DNA from: Acidithiobacillus ferruginosus
Lineage (GTDB): Bacteria; Pseudomonadota; Gammaproteobacteria; Acidithiobacillales; Acidithiobacillaceae
Assembly (NCBI RefSeq): GCF_018854495.1
Contig: NZ_JABBDR010000173.1
Location: 1 to 29,892 of the forward strand
DNA length: 29,892 bases
Direction: 5' to 3'
Shown here: positions 1 to 7,356 of the stretch, piece after piece
Numbering within the stretch: position 1 is the stretch's first letter
How the letters are laid out: each line of letters starts with the position of its first letter
Program-made: the position numbers and the translations under genes
The notes under the pieces: generated by a model
What the model saw: only the letters and a program-made list of their open reading frames with translations
The model's database searches: none
What the model was told of the DNA's origin: nothing

Positions 1-534
1 GCCGGTTTCCCGATGGAACAAACGAATATCCACACCGCCATCGGCACCGAGCCCTGTGGTGGTGCTTCGCAGACCGCATTCACGGTGATATTCATTGCAA
101 AGGTCTTCAAACCGTTTCCATTCGAGGTCTCTGAGTAGTGACAAGGACCATCCGATGGGCTGCTCATGATCAGGGTTGGCGTACGGTGATGGATTGTCAT
201 TCTGGAGTTTTTGAGAGGGCTTTGGTGGTTGATATGCGGGCTTGTACGTTGTGGATGGCGTCACCGGCACTGTATCGCGGGCCAGAAACAGCATGAACGC
301 CATGAATCCGAAAATCAGCGCCAGGATGCTGCCGATCATCTCAAAAAGTGGCGTCAGTATCTTCAGGATGGGGTTAATTTGAAAAACGGCGGGTAGGATC
401 AGCCAGGATGAAAACAGGATGATGCCCGCGAGGATGGCCGAGCCGATCCACGCGGGGTCCGTCATGGTGGCGATGTTCAGCAGAGGGCTCCCGCTGGATC
501 CCCGGTATCTGCGGCGTTTTCTATAATAGGCCAT
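1..534 (-). CDS. Membrane-anchored Mrr-like restriction endonuclease (partial, C-terminus beyond left edge)
   Basis: An open frame of 178 codons runs from an ATG at 534 to the window edge without a stop. Residues 1-11 are very basic (MAYYRKRRRYR). Two hydrophobic helices follow at about 29-51 and 64-84, then a Pro/Ser/Tyr/Asn-rich linker to about residue 125. From about 128 the sequence reads SLLRDLEWKRFEDLCNEYH and then GLGADGGVDIRL. This is the first half of the Mrr_cat/PD-(D/E)xK fold of the type IV restriction enzyme Mrr family, with the catalytic Asp in GGVDI. The following E/QxK strand lies off the window. Membrane-tethered Mrr-domain proteins are known in many bacteria and are thought to cleave foreign or modified DNA; the actual substrate here is unknown. 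The gene is divergent from the ybjQ-like gene and close to a type I RM operon, so a defence role is plausible. Family is fairly sure, function inferred. Confidence 0.8.
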   Translation of the reverse strand, partial: MAYYRKRRRYRGSSGSPLLNIATMTDPAWIGSAILAGIILFSSWLILPAVFQINPILKILTPLFEMIGSILALIFGFMAFMLFLARDTVPVTPSTTYKPAYQPPKPSQKLQNDNPSPYANPDHEQPIGWSLSLLRDLEWKRFEDLCNEYHRECGLRSTTTGLGADGGVDIRLFHRETG

Positions 535-707
535 TAGTGGCTCTTTTGCGGCTGTAGGGTATGTTCCCAGTGTGCAAAAAGCCGCAAGGCTTGTCGAGAC
601 TGACGTGACGGCCTGTTGGATAGCGTCGTCGGGTAAGGGGAGTATTCGTCTGAGCAAGGCAATGACCAGTCCCAGGTTAGAAGTTGCCGAACTGGTTGTG
701 CGGCAAG

Positions 708-736
708 TTGCTGACTGACCGCCTGTCCAGCATACT
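708..736 (+). promoter_or_regulatory. Possible promoter of the ybjQ-like gene
   Basis: TTGCTG at 708-713 and CATACT at 731-736 are separated by 17 bases and lie about 65 bases before the ATG at 801. The hexamers are only 3/6 and 4/6 matches to sigma70 consensus, so this is a weak call. The rest of the 535-800 gap between the two divergent genes holds nothing else I can support. Confidence 0.3.
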
Positions 737-800
737 GACCCCATAAGAATACACTGTGATCGGTACATGGATTGCAGCATTCCGCAGAAAGGGAAACCGC

Positions 801-1154
801 ATGGCCGCAGAACAAAGTCCTGTCCTCATCCTCACCATCAACGACTGCCCCGGCATGCGTGTGGTCCGCGTCATCGGGCCGGTCTATGGCACGGGTGTCC
901 GATCCCGAAATATCGTTGGCAATTTCCTTGGCGGTGTCCGCGCCATCTTTGGTGGGAAGCAGGCTGGGTATCTCAAAATGATTGCCCAGACCCGCGATGA
1001 TGCCCTGGAACAACTGGCCGAGCATGCCTGGTCCCTCGGCGCCAATGCCGTATTGGGGATGCGCTTTGATTCCGGTGAGTTTGATGCCGGGCAGGGACAA
1101 GCCATGAATGAGGTTACGGCTTATGGGACGGCGGTGGTGGTGGAAGCTCAGTAA
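801..1154 (+). CDS. YbjQ/UPF0145 family protein
   Basis: The protein is 117 aa from the ATG at 801, close to the usual ~105-110 aa of the YbjQ (DUF74/UPF0145) family. I chose 801 because AAAGGGA sits seven bases upstream; a GTG at 756 would add 15 basic residues with no ribosome binding site. Family hallmarks are visible: NIVGNFLGGVRAIFGGKQ, then a helix with many acidic and Arg residues (TRDDALEQLAEHAWSLGANAVLG), and a closing strand AYGTAVVVE. YbjQ proteins form pentameric rings and have been proposed to bind metal, but no cellular role is established. The gene stands alone between the Mrr-like gene and the RM operon, and its relation to either is unknown. Confidence in the family is high, in function low. 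Confidence 0.85.
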   Translation: MAAEQSPVLILTINDCPGMRVVRVIGPVYGTGVRSRNIVGNFLGGVRAIFGGKQAGYLKMIAQTRDDALEQLAEHAWSLGANAVLGMRFDSGEFDAGQGQAMNEVTAYGTAVVVEAQ

Positions 1155-1429
1155 CCGGCCACTTCCCGATGCCTATAGAACTTTTCCCAATTGTCTCACC
1201 GATACAAAGTCTGGCTACACCAGCCAGAAATAACTGCATGGGTGTCGGCAGTGGAAACAGACATTCCCCTCTGGGAACGGGAACGATGTAGTATCGGCCA
1301 ATAACAGTCTTTCGCGACCAAGGGTTGCATGGGAATGTTATACCGCAGTTTGAAATGTTACGTTGTACCGTTAGTGTAATCGAATTTACCTTATGCCGCT
1401 TGACCACCATCGCTGGAATAGGACCTTGA
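1155..1429. other. Intergenic gap upstream of the RM operon
   Basis: These 275 bases hold no convincing ORF, RNA or terminator. The best promoter-like pair is TTGAAA (1350-1355) and TGTAAT (1375-1380), but the 19-base spacer is too long to trust. The stretch from about 1335 to 1392 is more AT-rich than the coding regions, as expected for a promoter of the downstream hsd operon. Confidence 0.4.
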
Positions 1430-3970
1430 ATGCCCGATAAGGAAGCCACAGCCCGCATCAAGATCAACAAGCTGCTTGAAGCGGCTGGCTGGCGTTTCTT
1501 CGCGGATGGCAGCGCGCCCGCGAACATTCGCCTCGAACCCAGCGTCACGATCAAGTCGACCGACCTGGACGCGCTCGGCGCCAACTTCGAGAAGAGCACA
1601 AAAGGCTTCGTCGACTTTCTCTTGCTCGATGCCAAAGGCTTTCCGCTGCTTGTCCTCGAAGCCAAAGCCGAAGGCAAAAATCCGCTTGTCGGTAAAGAGC
1701 AGGCGCGCAAATACGCCAAGTCCCAGAACTGCCGCTTCGTCATGCTTTCCAACGGCAACCTGCACTACTTCTGGGACCTCGAACGCGGCAGCCCGTACGT
1801 CATCACCTCGTTTCCGACACCGGACTCGGTTACTGGCTACCAGAAGGTCACGCCCAATCCGCAGCGACTGATCGAAGAGCAGGTCGGCGAGGACTACATC
1901 GTTCGCACCCAGCGCCCGAACTACGCAGCCGAAGCCGCCTGGCAAAACGAAGCGGAGCGCCCCGGCTACATTCAGGTCAACAAGCTGCGCTTTCTCCGGC
2001 CGTATCAGCTAAAGGCCATCCACAGCCTTCAGACCGCAGTCGGCGACGGCAAAGACCGCTTCTTGTTCGAGATGGCCACAGGCACCGGCAAGACCCTCAC
2101 CGCCGCCGCCGTCATCAAGCTGTTTTTGCGTTCGGGCAACGTGCGGCGCGTGCTGTTTCTGGTTGATCGTCTTGAGCTGGAGGACCAGGCCAAGAAGTCC
2201 TTCAATGACGTGCTGTCGACCGACTATCAGACTGTGATCTACAAAGAGAACCGGGACGACTGGAGACGCGCCGAGGTGGTCGTCACCACCGTGCAATCCC
2301 TGCTCTTCAATAACAAGTACCAGAAGATGTTCTCGCCGACCGACTTCGATCTCGTCATCTCCGACGAAGCGCACCGCTCGATCGGTGGCAATGCCCGTGC
2401 CGTGTTCGACTACTTCATCGGCTACAAGCTAGGCCTCACCGCCACACCGCGCGACTACCTGCGCCGATTTGATTGTGCAAACGCCGGCACCCGCGACCCG
2501 CGCGAGGCCGAACGACGCCTGCTGCTCGACACCTACCGCACCTTCGGCTGCGAGAACAGTCAGCCGACCTTTCGCTACTCCCTGCTCGATGGCGTGAAGG
2601 AAGGCTTCTTGATCAACCCGACCGTGGTGGATGCCCGCACCGAGGTCACCACCACGCTGCTTTCCGAAGAGGGCTTCGTCGTCTCATTCACCGATGACGC
2701 CGGTGAGGATCAACAGCAGGCCTTCAAGCAGCGCGAGTTCGAGAAACGTTTTTTCGCCGACACCACCAACCAGCTCCTGTGCAAGACGTTTCTGGAAAAC
2801 GCGCTGCGCGACCCGGTCAGCGGTGAAATCGGCAAGTCGATCATCTTTGCCGTCAGCCAGAACCACGCCGCCAAGCTGGCGCAGATACTCAATCAGATGG
2901 CCGACCGCCTGTTTCCGGCCAAGTACCAGTCCGACTTTGCCGTGCAGGTCACCTCCCAGATACCCGACGCCCAGCAGTTCACCATCAACTTCGCCAACAA
3001 CAACTTGCTCGGCTCCGGCAACTTTATCCCCACCTACAAGACCAGCAAGGCGCGCATCTGCGTCACCGTTGGCATGATGACCACCGGCTACGACTGCACC
3101 GACATCCTCAACATCGGTCTGTTCCGCCCGATCTTCTCACCCACCGACTTCATCCAGATCAAGGGACGCGGCACCCGCAAGCACGACTTCCGCGCGGCGC
3201 TTTTCGACGACACCATCAAGGAAGGCGTGCAACAGCCCATAAAGACCGCGTTCAAACTCTTCGATTTCTTCGCCAACTGCGAATACTTTGAGGAAGATTT
3301 CAACTACGACGAAGTGCTGAAGCTGCCGCCGTCCAAGGGCAAGGGCAGCGACGACGGGGGTGGCCAAGGCCCGGTGGTCGTGGGCGGAACCTACGAGCAC
3401 CTCGGTGCCGACATCCTGGCTTCGATGCGTGTCGAGGAGATCACGGCCGAGGGCATGAAGATCGACCGCATGTTCTTCGAGAAGTTTGAAGACGTGGTCC
3501 GCGCCAATGACACCGTCGCCGCCGCCGTTGAAGCGGGGCAATGGGACCGCGTCATCGACTACGTCAACCGCGAGGTCTTCGACAAGCCCGAGGAGTACTA
3601 CACCCTCGACAAACTGCGCAAGGCCGCCGCCGTGGACCGCCGCCTGACCCTGCGCGAAATCCTGGAAAAGGTCTTCGGCCTCATCCCGCGCTTCAAGTCC
3701 AAGGATGAGTTGCTGGAGGAAGAGTTCTCCAAGTTCGTTGCCGACCGCGTGCCCGAGCCACCCTCGGCCATCCCGGCCATCAAGACCTACTTCAAGGCCT
3801 ACGTCACCAGCAACCGGGTGCGCGACATCATCGACAGCAAACACTTCACCGATTTGGCCACCAACCCGTTCTTCACCACCCGTGATTTCAGAGACGTGCC
3901 CCAGCAGTACCGCACGCTCGTTCCCGAATACATCAAAGACTACGTCTCCTTGAACCAGTTCGCGCCATAG
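1430..3970 (+). CDS. hsdR: Type I restriction enzyme R subunit (endonuclease/translocase)
   Basis: This 846-aa protein is the motor and nuclease subunit that translocates and cuts unmethylated DNA in complex with the M and S subunits. The N-terminal nuclease domain shows the PD-(D/E)xK pattern: Asp62 in VDFLLLD, then Glu77-x-Lys79 in LVLEAK, followed by QARKYA at 91-96. The SF2 translocase domain has Walker A MATGTGKT (215-222), the DEAH box at 312-315, TATP at 337-340, TTGYD near 550 and QIKGRGTRKH near 577-586. The last ~200 residues resemble the EcoEI R-type C-terminal domain that contacts the methylase core. The ATG at 1430 follows AGGA at six bases. It is the first gene of an operon, with its stop eight bases before the KilA-N gene. 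All motifs looked intact and no frameshift was seen. Confidence 0.95.
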   Translation: MPDKEATARIKINKLLEAAGWRFFADGSAPANIRLEPSVTIKSTDLDALGANFEKSTKGFVDFLLLDAKGFPLLVLEAKAEGKNPLVGKEQARKYAKSQNCRFVMLSNGNLHYFWDLERGSPYVITSFPTPDSVTGYQKVTPNPQRLIEEQVGEDYIVRTQRPNYAAEAAWQNEAERPGYIQVNKLRFLRPYQLKAIHSLQTAVGDGKDRFLFEMATGTGKTLTAAAVIKLFLRSGNVRRVLFLVDRLELEDQAKKSFNDVLSTDYQTVIYKENRDDWRRAEVVVTTVQSLLFNNKYQKMFSPTDFDLVISDEAHRSIGGNARAVFDYFIGYKLGLTATPRDYLRRFDCANAGTRDPREAERRLLLDTYRTFGCENSQPTFRYSLLDGVKEGFLINPTVVDARTEVTTTLLSEEGFVVSFTDDAGEDQQQAFKQREFEKRFFADTTNQLLCKTFLENALRDPVSGEIGKSIIFAVSQNHAAKLAQILNQMADRLFPAKYQSDFAVQVTSQIPDAQQFTINFANNNLLGSGNFIPTYKTSKARICVTVGMMTTGYDCTDILNIGLFRPIFSPTDFIQIKGRGTRKHDFRAALFDDTIKEGVQQPIKTAFKLFDFFANCEYFEEDFNYDEVLKLPPSKGKGSDDGGGQGPVVVGGTYEHLGADILASMRVEEITAEGMKIDRMFFEKFEDVVRANDTVAAAVEAGQWDRVIDYVNREVFDKPEEYYTLDKLRKAAAVDRRLTLREILEKVFGLIPRFKSKDELLEEEFSKFVADRVPEPPSAIPAIKTYFKAYVTSNRVRDIIDSKHFTDLATNPFFTTRDFRDVPQQYRTLVPEYIKDYVSLNQFAP

Positions 3971-3978
3971 GAACCGCC

Positions 3979-4812
3979 ATGAGTAAAACCAAGAAAAGCA
4001 CTATCGAAGTCAAAGGTACTGCCGTCACAGTTCTCAGCCAGGCGAGCGATGACTATATTTCCCTGACGGACATTGCCAAGCACAAAGAACCGGATCGATC
4101 GGACCATGTCATCCAGAACTGGATGAGAAACCGCAATACCATCGAGTTTTTGGGCGTATGGGAGCGGTTGAATAACGCCGATTTTAAACCCCTCGAATTC
4201 GAGGGGTTTAAAAACAAGGCTGGCCTCAATAGTTTCGTTTTGACGCCACGTCAATGGATAGACACAACCCATGCCAGCGGACTGGTCTCCAAGTCAGGCC
4301 GTTACGGCGGCACCTACGCACACAGAGACATTGCCTTTGAATTCGCCTCCTGGATATCGGTAGAGTTCAAGCTCTACCTCATCAAGGAATTCCAGCGACT
4401 GAAGGATGACGAAAGTCGCCGTCTGTCGCTGGCCTGGAACCTGAACCGCACCCTGTCCAAGCTCAATTACCGCATCCACACCGACGCCATTGCCGCGCAC
4501 CTGATCCCCGCCGCGGTCACGCCGGCACAAGCCGCCATCACCTATGCCAGCGAAGCCGACCTGCTCAATGTCGCCCTCTTTGGCCAGACCGCCAAACAAT
4601 GGCGCGACGCCAACCCCAAGCTGGACGGCAATATGCGCGAATACGCCAGTGTCGAGCAACTGCTGGTTCTGGCCAACATCGAGGGGATGAACGCCGAACT
4701 GATCCATATGGCGCTGCCGCAAGGCGAGCGTCTCAAACGCCTCAACGAAATCGCCATCCGCCAGATGCAGGTGCTCACCGGAGCCATGGCGATCAAGCAA
4801 CTCAAAGGTTAA
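3979..4812 (+). CDS. KilA-N domain protein encoded inside the type I RM operon
   Basis: This 277-aa protein carries an N-terminal KilA-N domain (about residues 15-115). Recognisable blocks are YISLTDIAKHK, VIQNWMRNRNTIEFLG, NSFVLTPRQWI and SKSGRYGGTYAHRDIAFEFASWIS. KilA-N is a putative nucleic-acid-binding fold first known from phage P1 KilA and large DNA viruses. The rest is mainly helical and ends in a conserved-looking block (residues 185-277, YASEADLLNVALFG to the C-terminus). Homologues of this type are familiar neighbours of hsd genes, but their role in restriction is unknown to me; regulation or DNA binding would be the first guess. It starts eight bases after hsdR and ends three bases before hsdMS, so it is translated with them. 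Codons 68-79 contain a perfect 32-bp palindrome, listed separately. Confidence 0.85.
   Translation: MSKTKKSTIEVKGTAVTVLSQASDDYISLTDIAKHKEPDRSDHVIQNWMRNRNTIEFLGVWERLNNADFKPLEFEGFKNKAGLNSFVLTPRQWIDTTHASGLVSKSGRYGGTYAHRDIAFEFASWISVEFKLYLIKEFQRLKDDESRRLSLAWNLNRTLSKLNYRIHTDAIAAHLIPAAVTPAQAAITYASEADLLNVALFGQTAKQWRDANPKLDGNMREYASVEQLLVLANIEGMNAELIHMALPQGERLKRLNEIAIRQMQVLTGAMAIKQLKG
4182..4213. repeat. Perfect 32-bp palindrome inside the KilA-N gene
   Basis: The two 16-base halves are exact reverse complements, centred on GAATTC (4195-4200). Arms run outwards as CCCCTC and then TTTTAAA. The site covers codons 68-79, so both strands encode the peptide FKPLEFEGFK in this stretch. In RNA it would form a 14-16-bp hairpin. 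There is no U-tract after it, so it is not a standard terminator. Confidence 0.95.
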
Positions 4813-4815
4813 GCC

Positions 4816-7356
4816 GTGCTCGACACCACCACCAAACGCCGCATCGACACCGCCCGCGACATCCTCGTCGGCAAAGTCCCCGACCCCAAATCCCAGGTCG
4901 AGCAGATCACCATCGCCCTCATCTACAAGTTCATGGACGACATGGACGCCGAGGCCGAAGAGCTCGGCGGCAAGCGCAAGTTTTTTACGGGCGACTACGC
5001 CCGCTACGGCTGGGCCAAGCTCATGGCGCCCTCGCTCGGCGGCCACGAAATGCTCGGCCTCTACGGCGAAGGCATTGCCAAGATGCCCGAAAACCCCGGC
5101 ATCCCGCCGCTCTTTCGCGACATCTTCAAGAACGCTTACCTGCCATACCGCGACCCCGAAACGCTCAAGGCCTTTCTCAAGATCATCGACGAGTTCAGCT
5201 ACGACCACAGCGAACGCCTCGGCGACGCCTTCGAGTATCTGCTCAGCGTGCTGGGCAGTCAGGGCGATGCCGGGCAGTTCCGTACGCCGCGCCACATCAT
5301 TGATTTCATGGTCGAGGTCCTCGCCCCGCAGAAAAACGAGACCATTCTCGACCCCGCCTGCGGTACCGCTGGCTTTCTCATCTCCGCCTACAAGCACATC
5401 CTGCGCGCCAACACCGACGCCAAGGGTCACAGCACGCTCACGCCCGACGACAAAGGCCGCCTCGCCAAAAACTTCAAGGGCTACGACATCTCGCCCGACA
5501 TGGTTCGTCTCTCGCTGGTGAACCTCTACCTGCACGGCTTTACCGATCCGCATATTTTTGAGTACGACACCCTCACCTCCGAAGAGCGCTGGAACGAATT
5601 CGCCGACGTTATCCTCGCCAATCCGCCCTTCATGTCCCCGAAAGGCGGCATCAAGCCGCACAAGCGCTTTTCCATCCAGGCCAAGCGCAGCGAAGTCCTC
5701 TTTGTGGATTACATGGCCGAGCACCTCACACCCACCGGCCGCGCCGCCATCATCGTCCCCGAAGGCATCATCTTCCAAAGTCAGACTGCCTACAAAGAGC
5801 TGCGGAAGATGCTTGTCGAAAATTCCCTCGTCGCCGTCGTGTCCCTTCCAGCGGGCTGTTTCAATCCCTACTCTGGGGTGAAGACCAGCATCCTCATCCT
5901 CGACAAATCTCTCACCCGTCAGAGCGACACCATCGCCTTTTTCAAAGTGGAGAATGACGGCTTCGGCCTCGGCGCCCAGCGCCGCGCTATCGAGAAAAAC
6001 GACCTCCCGCAAGTACAGGCCGAGCTCGCAGCCTACCTCCAGGCCCTGCGGGCCAATGCGTCCACCGAGACCATCCTGTCCCTTGCTTCCACCGCCCAAA
6101 TCGTGCCGAAAAAAAAGATCGCCGCGAATGGCGACTACAACCTCAGTGGTGAGCGGTATCGGGAAAGCGGAGCCAAGACGAATATCTTTCCGTTGGTGAA
6201 ACTCAGTGACGTTTGCACCGTGAATCCGCGGAAAAGCCAACTGGCCGAGAAGCCCGAAACGCGCGTCTCGTTCGTTCCAATGGCTGACCTTAACGAGCAT
6301 CGCATTTCGTTTCAGCCAAGCGACGAGAAGCAATTGTCCGAAGTCTCGGCAAGCTACACCTACTTCGAGGACAGCGATGTCCTTCTCGCCAAGGTCACAC
6401 CTTGTTTTGAAAACGGCAAAGCGGGCATCGCTCGTGGCCTGCTCAACGGAATCGGTTTTGGCTCCAGCGAGTTCTACGTGCTGCGGAGCAACGGCCAAGT
6501 CCTGCCCGAGTGGGTCTACTTCTGCGTCATGCACCCTCTCTTTCGAGATGCCGCCGTCGCACAGATGACCGGCACAGGAGGCTTACAGCGCGTGCCTCGC
6601 GATTATGTGGAGAACTTCCTAATCCCCCTGCCGCCGCTGGAGGTGCAGAAGGAGATCGTGACGGAGATCGAGGGCTACCAGAAAGTCATCGACGGCGCCC
6701 GCGCCGTCCTCGACCACTACCGCCCCCACATCCCCATCCACCCCGACTGGCCGATGGTGCCCATCAAAGACGTGGCCGCAGTTGAGAGCGGCTACGGGTT
6801 CCCATTGAATTACCAAGGCAAGACAGATGAGGAGATTCCGTTCCTAAAAGTGAGTGACATGAACCTTCCCGGAAACGAGAAGGAGATTGTCTCTTGGAAT
6901 CACAGCGTTTCGCGCGTGGTGTTGCGCGAACTGAAGGGCGAAGCCTATCCCAAAGGCACGGTCATATTCCCAAAGATTGGTGCCGCGATTGGAACCAACA
7001 AGAAGCGAATCCTTACGCGCGATTCGACCTATGACAACAACGTGATGGGCATCATTCCGGATACTAAGCATCTCCTTCCCGACTTCCTCCACACTTACCT
7101 GCTTGCATTTGACCTGTCTTGCTGGGCTAGCGAATCGCAGCCTCCATCCATGCGGAAGACAACGGTCGAAGCTCACGAAATCCCTGTCCCACCCCTCGCC
7201 ACCCAGAAAGCCATCGTCGCCGAGATCGAAGCCGAGCAGGCGCTGGTGGCCGCCAACCGCGAATTGATAACCCGCTTCGAGCAAAAGATCCAGGCCACCC
7301 TCGCCCGCATCTGGGGTGAAGCCGAGGAAACAGCAGAGCCGGTGATATCGCAATGA
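4816..7356 (+). CDS. Fused type I methyltransferase and specificity subunit (HsdM-HsdS)
   Basis: This 846-aa protein joins an N6-adenine methylase to a DNA-recognition subunit in one chain. The methylase half has a helical N-terminal domain, SAM-binding motif I DPACGTAGFL (about 179-188) and catalytic motif IV NPPF (269-272). From residue 456 (FPLVKLSDV) a first target-recognition domain runs to about 604. It is followed by IPLPPLEVQKEIVTEIE and a helical spacer. A second recognition domain starts near 645 (WPMVPIKDVA) and ends with IPVPPLATQKAIVAEIE (from about 788) and a terminal helix. Two recognition domains imply a bipartite target site. HsdM and HsdS are usually separate genes, so the fusion fixes their ratio at 1:1 instead of the usual M2S1. 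The GTG at 4816 follows AAAGG by seven bases. It overlaps the next gene by ATGA. Confidence 0.93.
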   Translation: MLDTTTKRRIDTARDILVGKVPDPKSQVEQITIALIYKFMDDMDAEAEELGGKRKFFTGDYARYGWAKLMAPSLGGHEMLGLYGEGIAKMPENPGIPPLFRDIFKNAYLPYRDPETLKAFLKIIDEFSYDHSERLGDAFEYLLSVLGSQGDAGQFRTPRHIIDFMVEVLAPQKNETILDPACGTAGFLISAYKHILRANTDAKGHSTLTPDDKGRLAKNFKGYDISPDMVRLSLVNLYLHGFTDPHIFEYDTLTSEERWNEFADVILANPPFMSPKGGIKPHKRFSIQAKRSEVLFVDYMAEHLTPTGRAAIIVPEGIIFQSQTAYKELRKMLVENSLVAVVSLPAGCFNPYSGVKTSILILDKSLTRQSDTIAFFKVENDGFGLGAQRRAIEKNDLPQVQAELAAYLQALRANASTETILSLASTAQIVPKKKIAANGDYNLSGERYRESGAKTNIFPLVKLSDVCTVNPRKSQLAEKPETRVSFVPMADLNEHRISFQPSDEKQLSEVSASYTYFEDSDVLLAKVTPCFENGKAGIARGLLNGIGFGSSEFYVLRSNGQVLPEWVYFCVMHPLFRDAAVAQMTGTGGLQRVPRDYVENFLIPLPPLEVQKEIVTEIEGYQKVIDGARAVLDHYRPHIPIHPDWPMVPIKDVAAVESGYGFPLNYQGKTDEEIPFLKVSDMNLPGNEKEIVSWNHSVSRVVLRELKGEAYPKGTVIFPKIGAAIGTNKKRILTRDSTYDNNVMGIIPDTKHLLPDFLHTYLLAFDLSCWASESQPPSMRKTTVEAHEIPVPPLATQKAIVAEIEAEQALVAANRELITRFEQKIQATLARIWGEAEETAEPVISQ

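Noticed and set aside
684..706. TTGCCG...CGGCAA inverted repeat upstream of the ybjQ-like gene
   Set aside because: Only a 6-bp stem with an 11-base loop, flanked by a mismatch; too weak to call.
534..1100. A 188-codon minus-strand frame over the ybjQ-like gene
   Set aside because: No family resemblance, and the plus-strand gene has recognisable blocks and a ribosome binding site.
1430..3970. Possible frameshift in hsdR, because the DNA is cytosine-rich and alternative frames are long
   Set aside because: All nuclease and helicase motifs are in one continuous frame of normal order, so the gene appears intact.
4294..6534. A 746-codon open frame on the minus strand
   Set aside because: It is antisense to the KilA-N and hsdMS genes, which carry clear motifs. 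Its Val/Gly/Asp/His-rich composition is typical of a shadow frame in GC-rich DNA.
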